In this document: positions 52,293-64,000 of the stretch, piece by piece
Layout of the letters: each line of letters opens with the position of its first letter
How positions within the stretch are numbered: position 1 is the stretch's first letter
DNA from: Rostratula benghalensis
Lineage: Eukaryota; Chordata; Aves; Charadriiformes; Rostratulidae
Direction of reading: 5' to 3'
NCBI GenBank assembly: GCA_013399305.1
Contig: VXAI01000443.1
Span: 40,468-104,467, forward strand
Length of the DNA stretch: 64,000 nucleotides
Translations under genes and position numbers: made by a program
The notes under the pieces: model-generated
Told to the model about the DNA's origin: nothing
Databases searched by the model: none
The model's input: only the letters and a program-made list of their open reading frames with translations

Positions 52293-55200
52293 CAATTAAA
52301 GAATAATTATTTAATTATTAGAACCCTCTAATGTCTCACCACCCTGCCTTTCAACGACTCATCTCAGTATGCATTACTCTTTGCATTTTGCAAGGAATGG
52401 TTCCTTAGCTCTGCTGTTTGTTCTATTTTGACTTGACAATTTGCAAGAACCACTGTCCCTGATCAGTGGAGTGCAATAGGACCCATTGCTTACTGGGATG
52501 TTTTATAAAAGAAAAAATAATGAGTCCAAATATTTACATAATGTGGTTTGCATGACGTTAACTTCTGGTTGCACCTGAAGAACAAGTTTTTTTAATGTGA
52601 TATGATTACAAATCTTAAGCCAAACCCTCTTCTCTGGTACATAAGAATAGGTCCTAATGAAACCTACATGTATCCAAGCATAAAACCTGGCTCCAGAACT
52701 TGGCAATTAGCTCCTCATTTTAATGACATGTCTGGAAATTTGATTCCATCATGGCAAAGGCGGCAGCTTTGACTCATTTTACTTTTATTTTGTATCCTCT
52801 TTATGCAGTTACTTTCATTTTTATTGCTCTAGAAAATATACTGATATCACTCGGTCAGTGATTGCCGAGTTAACTAAGTCTACAGGTTTGGGTTGAGTAA
52901 GAAGAGTTTGGAGAACACAGATTATATCAACTAGGGAACATGTGTAGGCAAAACCAAAATTGTTCTGTGAATATAAATGATTTCACTGGGCACCAGACAT
53001 AAATAAGACTTTATCTCATTTTTGCTGGCTTAAAATCTCATGTTTTCTCCTACTCTTGTGTGGCGTTATTTCTGTTTCATGCTATGACTGGTTCTGTGAT
53101 TAACTGCCTGAATTATTAAATACTCAGTACACGTGTAACTTTAAACAGCTGAAACAGACATCAGAAGGGAAATAGTCTTTGATACACTGATGAACCCTTA
53201 GCCTAAAAGCTTGAGATTATTCACTATATAAGATTATTCATTTAGTTTTTGAAAGAACGTGCTTCTACTGAAACATCCAGGAATTTATTTTTGTGTGCTC
53301 CAGTATACCCGTATTAAGTTTGTATAGCAGTTAGCATGTACAGAATTTGTAATTTGAGTTTATATGCATCCATCCACATTCCCCTGTGTGTTTACACATA
53401 TAGACATGTACAAAGCCAATATACACACGTCGTTATATATATGTGTGTATTGTGTATACCATGTATTGGACTTAAACACGTTATATATGTGGTTTGACTG
53501 ATTTTACCTGCTTTGGGCTGTACTGAAAATAAGGTGGGAATCTATGCTTCTTTTAAAGTCAGTGGAAAAGCTATTTTCAAATGATTTGTCCAAGATTACA
53601 TGCAAAAATTGACTTTTGGATATGATGGGGGGAGCTTGCTTCATATATAACATCTGTCTTATACCCAGTTAAAGTAAGCTGAGAAGGATCCTGTTCAAAT
53701 GTACTTAATCAAGACTGTTTGACAAATGTAGTTAAAAATATTGGTAAACATTCCATTTTTATGCAATAATATTTCTCTTGATGAGGACCATTCTGGTCTT
53801 ATACAGATTACTGCAGTTGTTCGGGGCTTAGCCTGACTGTACTTATTTCTTCATAAGAAGAAGTATTAGTGGACATACTGGTGGGAACAGCAGAAGCTGC
53901 CAGAGCTTGCCTCCATTAGATCAGTCACTGTTGCAGCTGAGTTAGTATTGGCTCCAATAAGATTTTTTTTAGAATTCTCCAGTTAAGACACAGGGCAAAT
54001 GCTCACCACTGCTAGAGCTGAAAATAAATATTATATTCATTGCACTGAATGTTTTTTTTAAGAGATTGACACAGACATGGATAATATGACCTTTTCACAT
54101 AGAAGTCTCTTAGAAACGAGAGTTGGCATAGGTACCTCATCTATGCTTGTGAAATAATATAAGCAAATTAATGTAAAGAAGAAGCCAGCTAATTCCCTCA
54201 CCTTCCCAGACTAAAAGCAGAGACACAGCCACCCCTGCTTTGTTATGAAATCTCCTTGTTGAAGCTTATTTAGGGGTTCAATTAGCATTCTGCACAGAGA
54301 CTACTGAAGGAGTAAACTATTAAAATAGTGTTTCACCTGACATCAAAAATCAGTAATTTAAGAGCTGCAACATGGCACTTTTCTCTTCTTTCCCTAAAGC
54401 ATAGTGAATTTATTAAACTGTGATTAGTAACTCTTTCAAAGGAGGAATATGTGTGTTGGGAATATGTTATTTATAGCATATATCCAGTGAACTTCTCATT
54501 CTTTTCCATTGTAGTCCCTTTAAAACATTTTTCTGAGCAGACTGACTGAGTTATTACTCTTCATAAAGCAGGAACAGAAAAAATTAAAAAGGAAGTTTTC
54601 TAGTATGTTTTTCTGTCATACTTGGATTAATAAGAACAACAAATCATAGTTCATTTATTTGTTCCTGTTTCTGCCAGACCTATTGCTCCGTAATTTGAAA
54701 TTATTTGTATTCTAGTCCACACTTCAAAGTGCGGGGATAATTTCTTACACTCATGAATGCATAAACTTTAAAGAGCTGCTAACTTCTTTTGAGATTTCGA
54801 TCTATCTTTACATTTCCCCCTTCATCAAATAAATATTGAGCCTCCAACTAATGGCTTCATTGTCTAAATTGTCTGTTAAGGAAAAATTTTTCTGATGCTA
54901 AAAAAATGACATGTGGATTTTTATTCTTTTGGTTCTTCACTAACATTTGAACTTTCAAATAGTTTCTCATTTTGATTTGTGATGTGTAAAGTTCAGTGCT
55001 AAAGCTTTGCTAACCAGCATGCTTATATTTTTCAGATTCCAAGGGAAACATTTTATTATATATGACCTGTCGGAGCAAAGTTTAGAGATATTTTGAAATC
55101 TTTCCAATATCCTCTGCCAGTTTTCTAAATGTGAAAGAAAAAATTATCAATGTTTTAAAGTTATAAGTATAATGAGACTGAAATGAAAGCAGCATATGGT

Positions 55201-55636
55201 ACAGCTGGTCAGAGTGAACCTTTCCCACCATCCTCTTCTTTCATCATTTTCTTAGACCCATTTTCAGGGAAATAATTGATGGTGAACCTGAAGGAAGCAA
55301 TCATTAGTGCTATATATATGTTATTCATATAAACACACATAAAATCTTCAAATATGTTTGTCTCTATATGTATATGTGTTTATACACGCACATACTGCAT
55401 TTGTAGTCATCACACTGACACAAATATAGCTAAAGATGTTTAGTTTACACACACCAAGCATTGACTAGAAGGAAGCTAGCTTGAACACATAGTTCTTGCA
55501 GAAATTCAGCTGGGATGGAATCACTTCTCAAAAATCACAGCCCAACCCAAAGAAGTGCAGGTGAACCAGCTCCATGCAAACTCTCTTCAGCAAAGACAAC
55601 TTTTGGTCACTGCTCTCCAGAAGGATACAACCAGAG
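52293..55636. other. Intergenic AT-rich DNA, no gene seen
   Basis: It contains short alternating TA/TG stretches near 53430-53460 and 55310-55380. No exon or transposon recognised. Confidence 0.6.
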
Positions 55637-55700
55637 CAGGGAGGATTGGACTAGATGATATCTAGAGCTCCTTTTCCAACCTCAACAATTCTGTGATTCC
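55637..55700 (+). mobile_element. CR1 LINE 3' terminal fragment
   Basis: AGGGAGGATTGGACTAGATG and TTTTCCAACCTCAACAATTC with TGTGATTCC match the last 60 or so bases of CR1. Confidence 0.9.
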
Positions 55701-58700
55701 TTGAAGTGACAGATTACATTCTACGTTGAAGACTGCTGGCTAAACTGTCTGGAAATTTCAATGCTGCTCATGATTTGGGGTATGTGTAGACCACGTGATG
55801 ACCATGCATGGATTTCTGCTTTGGTTCTGCTTTGACTTGCTTTGGTTCTGAACGCATTTGTTGGTCTCCTTGACCAACCAGTTCAAAAAAAGGTGGTAGC
55901 TCGGGTCCTGGAAGCAGTTTGCATGCTAGGACCCACAGGCTGGCCAAAGATGTGAACCTTGCAGTTATCTCATGCAGATCATCTGGCTAGCATAGTCCAT
56001 GGTGTTTTCAGTCCTGACACTTCTCATTCAGAATTTGCACAATATAAAACTCTCCTTCAGGAATTCTGATTATCATTGTTATTCTTGCTATTAAGAGAAT
56101 CTGGTGCTCTAACTGTGCTCTTTTTGTGCCAAGCATTTTACAAATCATATAGAATTCTATGGGCCATAAAATAATGTATGTGAATTCTTTAACAAAACTT
56201 ATAATTTTTTTTCCTTTTTTATTTTAATCTCTGTTTAGCATGACTAGAATGATTTACTTCATTGCAACTCTCATTCCCTCAGAATTGAGGAAACTAATGA
56301 AACTCGGTCCAGAAATATGATTGATGATATTTTTTGTTCTTTTACATGATGAATTAAACTTGTGAGATGTGTTACTTTATCATTCATTTTTTCAGAGTTT
56401 CAAGATAGTACTTTTGCCAAGTTACTCGATAAGAACTTAGAAGGAGTTGATAAAAATATGAACCATTGATATATAGAGATATGTTTTTCAAATTCTTTCT
56501 TTTTTTTTTTTTCTCACACTTGCTGCTACAAAGGCAACACTAATAAAAAAAATCTGAATTGTACAACTTTTCTTTGTTTGTTCTTGCATTGCAACCACTT
56601 GAATGAAGGTGCAGTGGTCATAGGTACAAATAAAGGCCATATGAACTCTCTGGAAAGAGGCTATGGAAAAGGAAATGCCAAGATAGCGTCAGCACAGAAA
56701 AAAGTGACAGCAGAATTGATATGTTTTCCTGAATTACTAGCAGGTTTAGTAGTGGGCTAGAAGATGTCAAAACACAGGAAGAAGAACCTGTATAAACAAG
56801 TGTGGAGTCAATTATTAAGACCATGACAGAAGTCTGAGATGAAAGGAGAGATCCTGATAAGTCACCAGGATTTAAACATTTACTTAATATTTAAATATTT
56901 AAGAACTTGTTAAATTTAAAAAGACTTCAATTTTTTTTCCACTTTTAATAGACTTCCATTCAGGAAGGTCCAGGAATCACAGAGGATAATTACATAACCA
57001 GATTTAGCTAGCTAGCATGACATTGTGGGATAGCAGTACGCAGACTTGACAGATGTGTAGTGTTTGTTACTTGCTTGGATGTTTGTTTTTTTTCTGTGGA
57101 TAAAGTTATCTTGCATTTTAACAGTTTATTTCCAGAAAGGAACAATAATGTATATTCAAGGGCCAGATGTTTCACAGGAATGAAAAAACCCAAACCCCAA
57201 CTTCAGAGTATGAAAGCCATTTGAATGCAAAACAACTATAGATGGTATCTAGTTGTTTTAAATATAACTGGAGTACACAGGTGTCTGATACCCATCACAG
57301 CTACAGTCAACAATTTTCAAAGACTGCTTAACTCTTTATGTGGCAGCTTTAATTAGGTGCTGCCCTACTGAACTGGAATATTTCTGGGTTGCTTAACATT
57401 TTTCATGGCTAGAATGTAAAGGTACACGGTCAGACTATGTGAACTAATCAGTGCTTATGCAATGCTACCTAAATAGGCAGTACAGGTGAGCAGATGTGAG
57501 CTTTTATTGTGTAATTACTTTCCAATTTAAGGGTTGGGGGAATCTAAGCTTCTTCTAAAGCTTAGGCTGAACTCCTATCAAAACATTGCTATCTTGTCAA
57601 ATAAAGGGTTTGTCATGTGAAGTGATCAGCTTTGGACTTGATTGTTTAACTTATGCATGAAGCTTAAGCCTCTAAGGGAATGCTAAAATACTCTCCAGCT
57701 CCCCTCTCAATAGAATCAACTCTTAGAGGAGCCGTTACCCACCTGATTGTAACCCAGCAACTTTGCTTTCCTTTAGCTGCTAATTGCAGTTTTATTCGTT
57801 CTTACATAATATTTCTGTATTATCCTGATAAAGGTGCATCCCTCTGTTTTTATACTTTTATGCTGGTTTAGGTAGAGCTTCATACGTTATCACACTTCAT
57901 ATCTTCTCTTCAAAAGTATTTTTAAGTGGGAAATATGTCTTGGGAAACAATGTGCCGTTAATTCCATATGTTTTATAAGATAAAACCATGTGAAAAGTGA
58001 TGCTTAATATTCAGTAACATTTCATAAAGCTATGCAGAAGTTGTGAGATTTCATAAATTAATACATTTATAAGGCAAAAAATCCTAAACAAAAACAATGC
58101 AAAAAAGTGTTTATGAGTTTGTTATATATCAGAAAAGAGAGAGGAAATTTCTGACAAATGTGTCCTCTTCGGGAAAATAGCTACTTTCTGTGAAAATAAA
58201 TTATCTTCAAATAGCAACTAAACTTTATTTCCACAAAATATGTATCTGCTCTATTCTTAGGGAAAGATTTTCATTGGGGTGATCAAGAGACCCAAAACCT
58301 TGTACCAAATTCAACATAAAATAAGAAAATTTAAATGTCGTGGAAAATCCAGATCTATTTCAGAAATGATGCAAATGTTTAAGTTAGACAATCAGGGTCC
58401 TACCTCCATTGAAATAAATAACAAGTATCTTGACTTGGGTACGAGACAGAACTTAAACCCATTTATAATCTTGTCAAAAAAGAGGTGCCTGTGATGAAGT
58501 GCAGGCAACCTTGGATTCATTTTTCATTCAGCTGAATACAAAAAGAATGTAATTTTCAAGCAAAACATGAGAAGAAAGTCACAGTCACAAGTCTCTTAAA
58601 TAATACGGAATTTGCCTGCCCACTGCTTGCCTGGTTCACCATGAATGTTTACACCATTGATTATATGATCACTGAACATGATACAAAATCTTTTCCAAAA

Positions 58701-61700
58701 GATATTCCATTTGCATGTAGTATGCCTTATAGTTATCTGAAATTCATTACCATAGAGAAATACAAGACTTTTGCCAAAAGTGCTGCCTGAGCCTGAATTT
58801 ACTTGACCAACATCTGTGTAATAAAGGTCAGAATCAAGGCAGAGGTTACAACATAGTATTGCAAATGCAATTTATCACCTTTCTGGCCCCGAGTTCTGTG
58901 CACTGCTGGAAGGTTGCCTTCACTGCCTGGTTCCCTCTCAGGTCTTCCTTTGGAGAGACCTTCAAGTGTGCAATGGCCAATTTTTCAAATGAATATGAAA
59001 GACATGCTCAATTCCAGTTTATGTCAAGAGATTGTATTCTCGCATTAATCTATTTTGCAGAAAATGTCTAAAGCCAGGGATCAAGACAGCGATGGAAAGA
59101 GAATACATAGCCACTGACAGGCGATGAATTAGCACCCAGTTCTTTTGCCAGCCTGAACATTTGCAGTTCTCAGCACACTAGAACAATGCCAAGACACTGC
59201 ATGACATTAAATTGGATTAAACATGTAATGATTTCATGGAGAGAAAAAGTAGAATAATACTTTCACTGAATCAGGGGATTCAAATAGCTTACCCTGTGCC
59301 TGCAGTATTTCAACTTATCCTAATAAACTACTACAGCAAATGTGGTTTTCAGAATGTAAGTTAGTTTTTGGGGAAGAAAGAGTTTATAGCACGCAAAACA
59401 TGGATAACAGATTTTTTTCCCACTGTGATATTTTCTGCCTCTGGAGTTGCCATGCATGAAGAAAAACTTCTTCTCTTGGAGTAAGTCTGGCAACCCTGAA
59501 GCAATATAATAGATGATAAGATAGTAAGGGCCTGAACTGGGATCTAGATAATGTCTAATTTTTATGTCACTGTTACTGCAGTTTACACTACTTAGAGATT
59601 TTGTATGTACTTATATAGAGATTTACTTTTGATTAAAGGGTTGACATTAAAAATTCATAAGGAAAGTAACCCATTTTATTGGTGGGACTAATTTCACATA
59701 GTTTTCAATATTTCAATTTTTGTGACCTTGAAATTTCATGTATTTTAAAATAATGCTAATTTTGCCCGGTTGAAAAAGGACATTTTGAATATTGCTTCAT
59801 ACGCTTGAAATATTTTGTTCAAGTAAGGTTTCAACCTAAGTATGTATGTGTATCTAAGCTATGATCATGCTTTTGAAAAGTCTGCTGTAGGCTGCTTTTT
59901 GCATCCAAACTACTGGCCTGGTATGTGATACCCGTGATTTGCTTAGTAAGTGTTTAACAATCATCAACTATTATGTTTGTTTGATAAGTAGTGCATTTAG
60001 ATTAAAAAAACAGCACTGCTTCACTTTACTCTTCTCTGGGTCTTGCTTGGCCTGTGAACAGGTCTCTGTGAAAAGCCTGTTTTATGGTTTAAGTTGCAGA
60101 TGCACATTTTTTTATTCAGCTTTTAAGAAGAATTGTGTTTAATTCATAACAGTAGGTTAGACTTTGTCAAAGGAATTGCATTCATTCCTTTATTTACCAT
60201 TTCTATGTTTGATAAGGCCTCCTTCATCAAATATCTATCATCGCTGTTGTTTATTATTAGTCTCAAAGCCCGAGGCAAAGTCAAATAAAATGCACTAGCA
60301 CTTCTATCTTTTGGCATTAAGAATAATGAGGAAACAGTAAAACATTAAATTACCTGTTCTCAGTCACATGACTGAACCTTAGTCAAGCAAGAACTTGATC
60401 CTACTGTTTTTAACATGATCCCTTCTCAAATAGTCTTACTCTCAAAGATAACTTTAGCAACTGTGTTTTTAAATTCAATTCTGCATAGTAGTCTTTATTT
60501 TCAAATCTGTTCTAATAGAGAATTACATTTAAGAGACAAATAATTTGTAAAAGAAAATACTCTCCATTTTCTCTATATTATCAAAGCAAAATATAAATTT
60601 TGTGGAGTGGCTACAAATATAGCCATTCCTAGAGTTAGCTTCACAATATCAGCTTTTTTTTTTTTTGAGAATTGTACCTTTCCATGGAATTTCAATAGAT
60701 TTTAACTGGTATTTACAGTGTTATAGAGCTAACAGGCTGAAAATCATTGTCTCTTCTTCATATATTTTGTTGCCAGATCTTGGTTTTTAAATGCCAAATT
60801 TTTGCTGAGTGCATAAGTTATTTTACCATTGCTAAATTGGCAGACTTTAAAACCAGTGCATTGTTATATTTCAAAGAAAGATTTAACATAATTTGAAGTC
60901 CGGATGACCCTTCAAAGACTTAGGCCTCAGCAATGTATTTATGAGGTACTAGGCCAGATTCACTCCATTAAAAGATTCGTATGTCACCACTGCAGACAGA
61001 TTTTCTGTCCAGCTGTTCAAGAACCCAATCTAACCAAGATTTAAGGGAGTGCCCATTTGCATATGTGGTGAGAAGATGAAGATGTGCGGAGCTGCCATAT
61101 GCCTGCCCTATGGGACAAAGTGGCTATGAGCTTCTGTGTTACAACGTAAAAGCAGCAATCATGAGCACAGGCTGCTGTGCCAACCTTGAAACCACAAGCT
61201 TGGTTCACTTGTGTAAACTTAAGCACCTAGTGATATTAGAAAGACTTTGGTGCATATATACTAGACGTGGTTAACATGGCTGATGGATGCAACACGGGAT
61301 TTGCCTTGATGAACTGGTGGTTGGATATGCAACCATAGCTTGGCTGCCACTAGTGGCCTCTAGATTTAGGGAACTGTTTTGAGCTTTGAGTGCAAGATTC
61401 AGCTCTATATTGTAGATGCCTGAGTGTGAGTGCCCATATTTATATGCAGTCTAGATTACAGTCAACAAAGGCAGACATTGTACTTGATCGAGATAGACCC
61501 TATAGGCAACAGAGATCTAACCAATACAGTCAGTGTTCTCTGGGGAGTCATTCAGCTTGTTGCAGAATGCCATTCATTTCAGGATGTGTTGGATAGCTCT
61601 GACTATGCACAATAGGTTTTGATTCATTTACTTGCCTTCAACTGCCAGTAAGCAGTGCAGGCCTCCAGTAGGTCCCCTGACAGGTCTCTTAGCTGCATGA

Positions 61701-64000
61701 AGGTCTCTTAGGGGAAAAGGGGAACTTCAAATGGTGGTAAACACCTATGTTTAGAAAACTGAGCACACCCCTAGATGTCCATGGACCATAGCATTCGCTT
61801 AGATAGCACACTTACATGCATTCTGCTGGACGGAGAGGCAGTGTGTAGTGCAGAGTGTGGAGATGCACAACCATGCATGCACAGTAGAAATGATCAAGAA
61901 TCTTTTCCATTTGAAATGTTAATCTACCAGAATTAAAACTCTTTAGTTTTTTGAAAAGCCTTTTTATAAATTACAAGCCTGCTGTTTATGATATTCTACT
62001 CAAGGTACTTAATATCCCTTGATACAAGATTTCCCACAGAAATTTTCTAACCACAAAAATGCAGATTTAGATTCTTGTGTTATGTGACACAACTTTTTAA
62101 ACTTAGTTAAAAATGGAGAACAAATGCCAATAGAAGTAATCAAATGCTTGAGACTTAAGAAATACATTTTAAAGTAAAGTGCGTAAACTGAAACCACTCC
62201 AACAAGTCAGTAAGAACAGAGTCTTGGACCTAAACTGATGATATCATAATCCCTGGCTTATATTTGGATGGGTGCATCTTTTTCTGCATACATTTTTCTA
62301 AACCTTTCAACCACTATGCAGAAGAAGAGAGGAGAAAGGTCTGTCAGTCTCAAAACTTGTCAAAACCTGTTCTTTCCCAAGGGAACCTTTGAAATTGTAC
62401 TTAAACGAAAGGATTAATTAAGGATCATTTCATAATTTAACAAATGTAATAAGCTAAAAAACAAAACCCAGAATAAATGTGAACAATATACGTTTCTTGG
62501 ATTTGAAAGAGTTTGCTTGAAAATAACAGGCTGGAGACCTTGATAACTGGACAGACCTTGGACAGGTTATGTATATTCCCTTTCCTGGTTACTACAAGAG
62601 CTTCAGGATAACACTAAAGGGAGTCCATGGCTTCATGAATCTGGCTGGAGGTGAATGGCTGTGTACTCTTGTTTCTTTGCTGTCAGCTTGATTCAAGTCT
62701 TTAATGCCTACAAAGGTGAATGTGATGACCTTGGGCTGTCATACAATGCTTTGCTTTACCCTGGGAAAAAAAAAAAAACACCAAAACCAAAACCAACAAC
62801 TTTTCCATTTCAGATGAGTTATGGCAGAATGATTTCACTTCAACTTTTAAAATGAAATTCTAGCTTTGGTCCTATGGTTACAGTGGTCTGTGGCTGCAAT
62901 TGATTGGGTTTTTGGTGTTCTACAGTTTTCTGACTTTTGTAGCTTGTCTTACAGAAGTTTAAGGTATCAAGTGTGCTTGGATTGTCTCTGGTTTTTTAAT
63001 AGCTGGATGTGTTTTAGCTATTTGTTCATACAAATTTTATCCAGTAAGGATTATTTATTAATGCAGGCAAACACTGCCCCTGTTTTTACTGCTGGTTAAG
63101 AAAACACACTTTGCTGGACAGCTGTTACAAAAACATCAGAAAATTTAGCTTAAACATTAGCTGTAAATTTCAGGCAAAAATGAAACAATTGAGGTGAGGA
63201 GAATGAGCAATTTTTTAAGGGTAAAATTTTACAAGAGACGACAGGCTTGCTGAAACAGTAACACTTATTAAAATGAATATTAAAGAAAATGTGGGCATTT
63301 TGCATCTAAATAAGAATATCCACAAAAGGAATTTGATTCACCTGAGTGCAATACATCATGCCTTTATCTAATCTAAACCTATCTGGAAGGCTTTCAGTGA
63401 CTGACTGCTAAGAAGGCAAATTAATGAAATGTAGACAACAAATAGATCATGACAAGGTGGTTGGATGCAGTACAGATTTGACCTAAATACATACCATGCT
63501 ACTGAGGATAAGAACCCAGTTATTAAACATTAAGTTTTGGGACAGTGCCTGGTAGTTAGGGAACCTTTATAAGTGTCTTATTTTACATATAAAGCTCACA
63601 TTGTCTTTAGAACGGAGTATCAAGAAAAGAGTTTGTCTCATGACTCCTTGACATCTCTTGTTCCCTTCTGCCCTGTACCAGTTTCTGTGTCGTTCATGTT
63701 TAATTGTGCACTGTTCTCTGAACAGCAATTAAAGCCCAATTTGACTTGTTGCTGAGCAATATGATAAGAGCTCTGGCTGTCAACACGGTCAAAGATCAAC
63801 CATTACCCCATACAGAGCTTACTGCAGCTTCATAATTTATTCTGCCGAAAGCTCATCTGAGAACAGGACAGACTTTGCAGCTGTTGGTGTGCCTCTCCAG
63901 TTGTAACACTTCTGGAGAAAATACAAAATCCAGTTATAGCTATTCCTAGAGTTCTTAAAAATGTGTGACAAAACAAGGGGTTCCATTTTTAATTTATTTT
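55701..64000. other. Distal intergenic DNA, no gene seen
   Basis: AT-rich unique sequence to the window end. It contains T runs near 56500 and 60655. Frames such as 58279-58494 plus, 58859-59071 plus and 61390-61615 plus have no domain, no convincing splice context and no repeat match. Confidence 0.6.

Noticed and set aside
55800..55860. Short repeats of GCTTTGGTTCTG
   Set aside because: Only two full copies plus fragments within 40 bases; too short to call a repeat locus.

Overview
This is a window of bird nuclear genome. The evidence is about fourteen copies of a CR1-type LINE, the dominant avian retroposon, recognisable from the 3' tail with tandem ATTCTATG-like octamers and from fragments of its reverse-transcriptase reading frame. 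The background is AT-rich, CpG is depleted except in one island, and the single gene has vertebrate exon-intron structure. I cannot name the species.

The only protein-coding gene I can support is EDNRB, the endothelin receptor type B, on the minus strand with coding sequence from 19582 down to 5311. All seven coding exons can be joined at GT-AG sites with consistent phase. They give a 449-residue class A G-protein-coupled receptor with signal peptide, seven membrane segments, DRY, CWLP and NPxxY-type motifs, the palmitoylation cysteines and the typical EDNRB C-terminal tail. The sequence fits EDNRB proper (EDNRB1) rather than the bird paralogue EDNRB2.

Layout: 1-2030 is sequence downstream of the gene with one CR1 fragment. 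2030-5310 is the probable 3' untranslated region, with a (TTCAC)17 microsatellite and a polyadenylation signal at 2055-2060. 5311-19582 holds exons 7 to 1. Intron 6 carries two CR1 copies and a CpG-rich insert that may be part of a long terminal repeat. Intron 1 (8.9 kb) carries two CR1 copies and three TCACGTG E-boxes. 18940-20700 is a CpG island over exon 1 and the 5' flank, interrupted by a 76-base assembly gap. 20760-64000 is a 43-kb stretch upstream of the gene with no supportable coding sequence, only CR1 remnants, simple repeats (including an assembly gap inside a CCCTT array) and AT-rich unique DNA. By analogy with mammals it is probably the distal regulatory territory of EDNRB.

The most interesting observation is upstream of the start codon. 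A good donor and acceptor pair would remove a 241-base intron from the 5' leader and join an upstream reading frame in frame to EDNRB, adding 115 residues before the signal peptide. If the intron is kept, the same upstream frame becomes a closed 102-codon upstream ORF. I found no novel multi-gene system, RNA gene, CRISPR array or intact mobile element.
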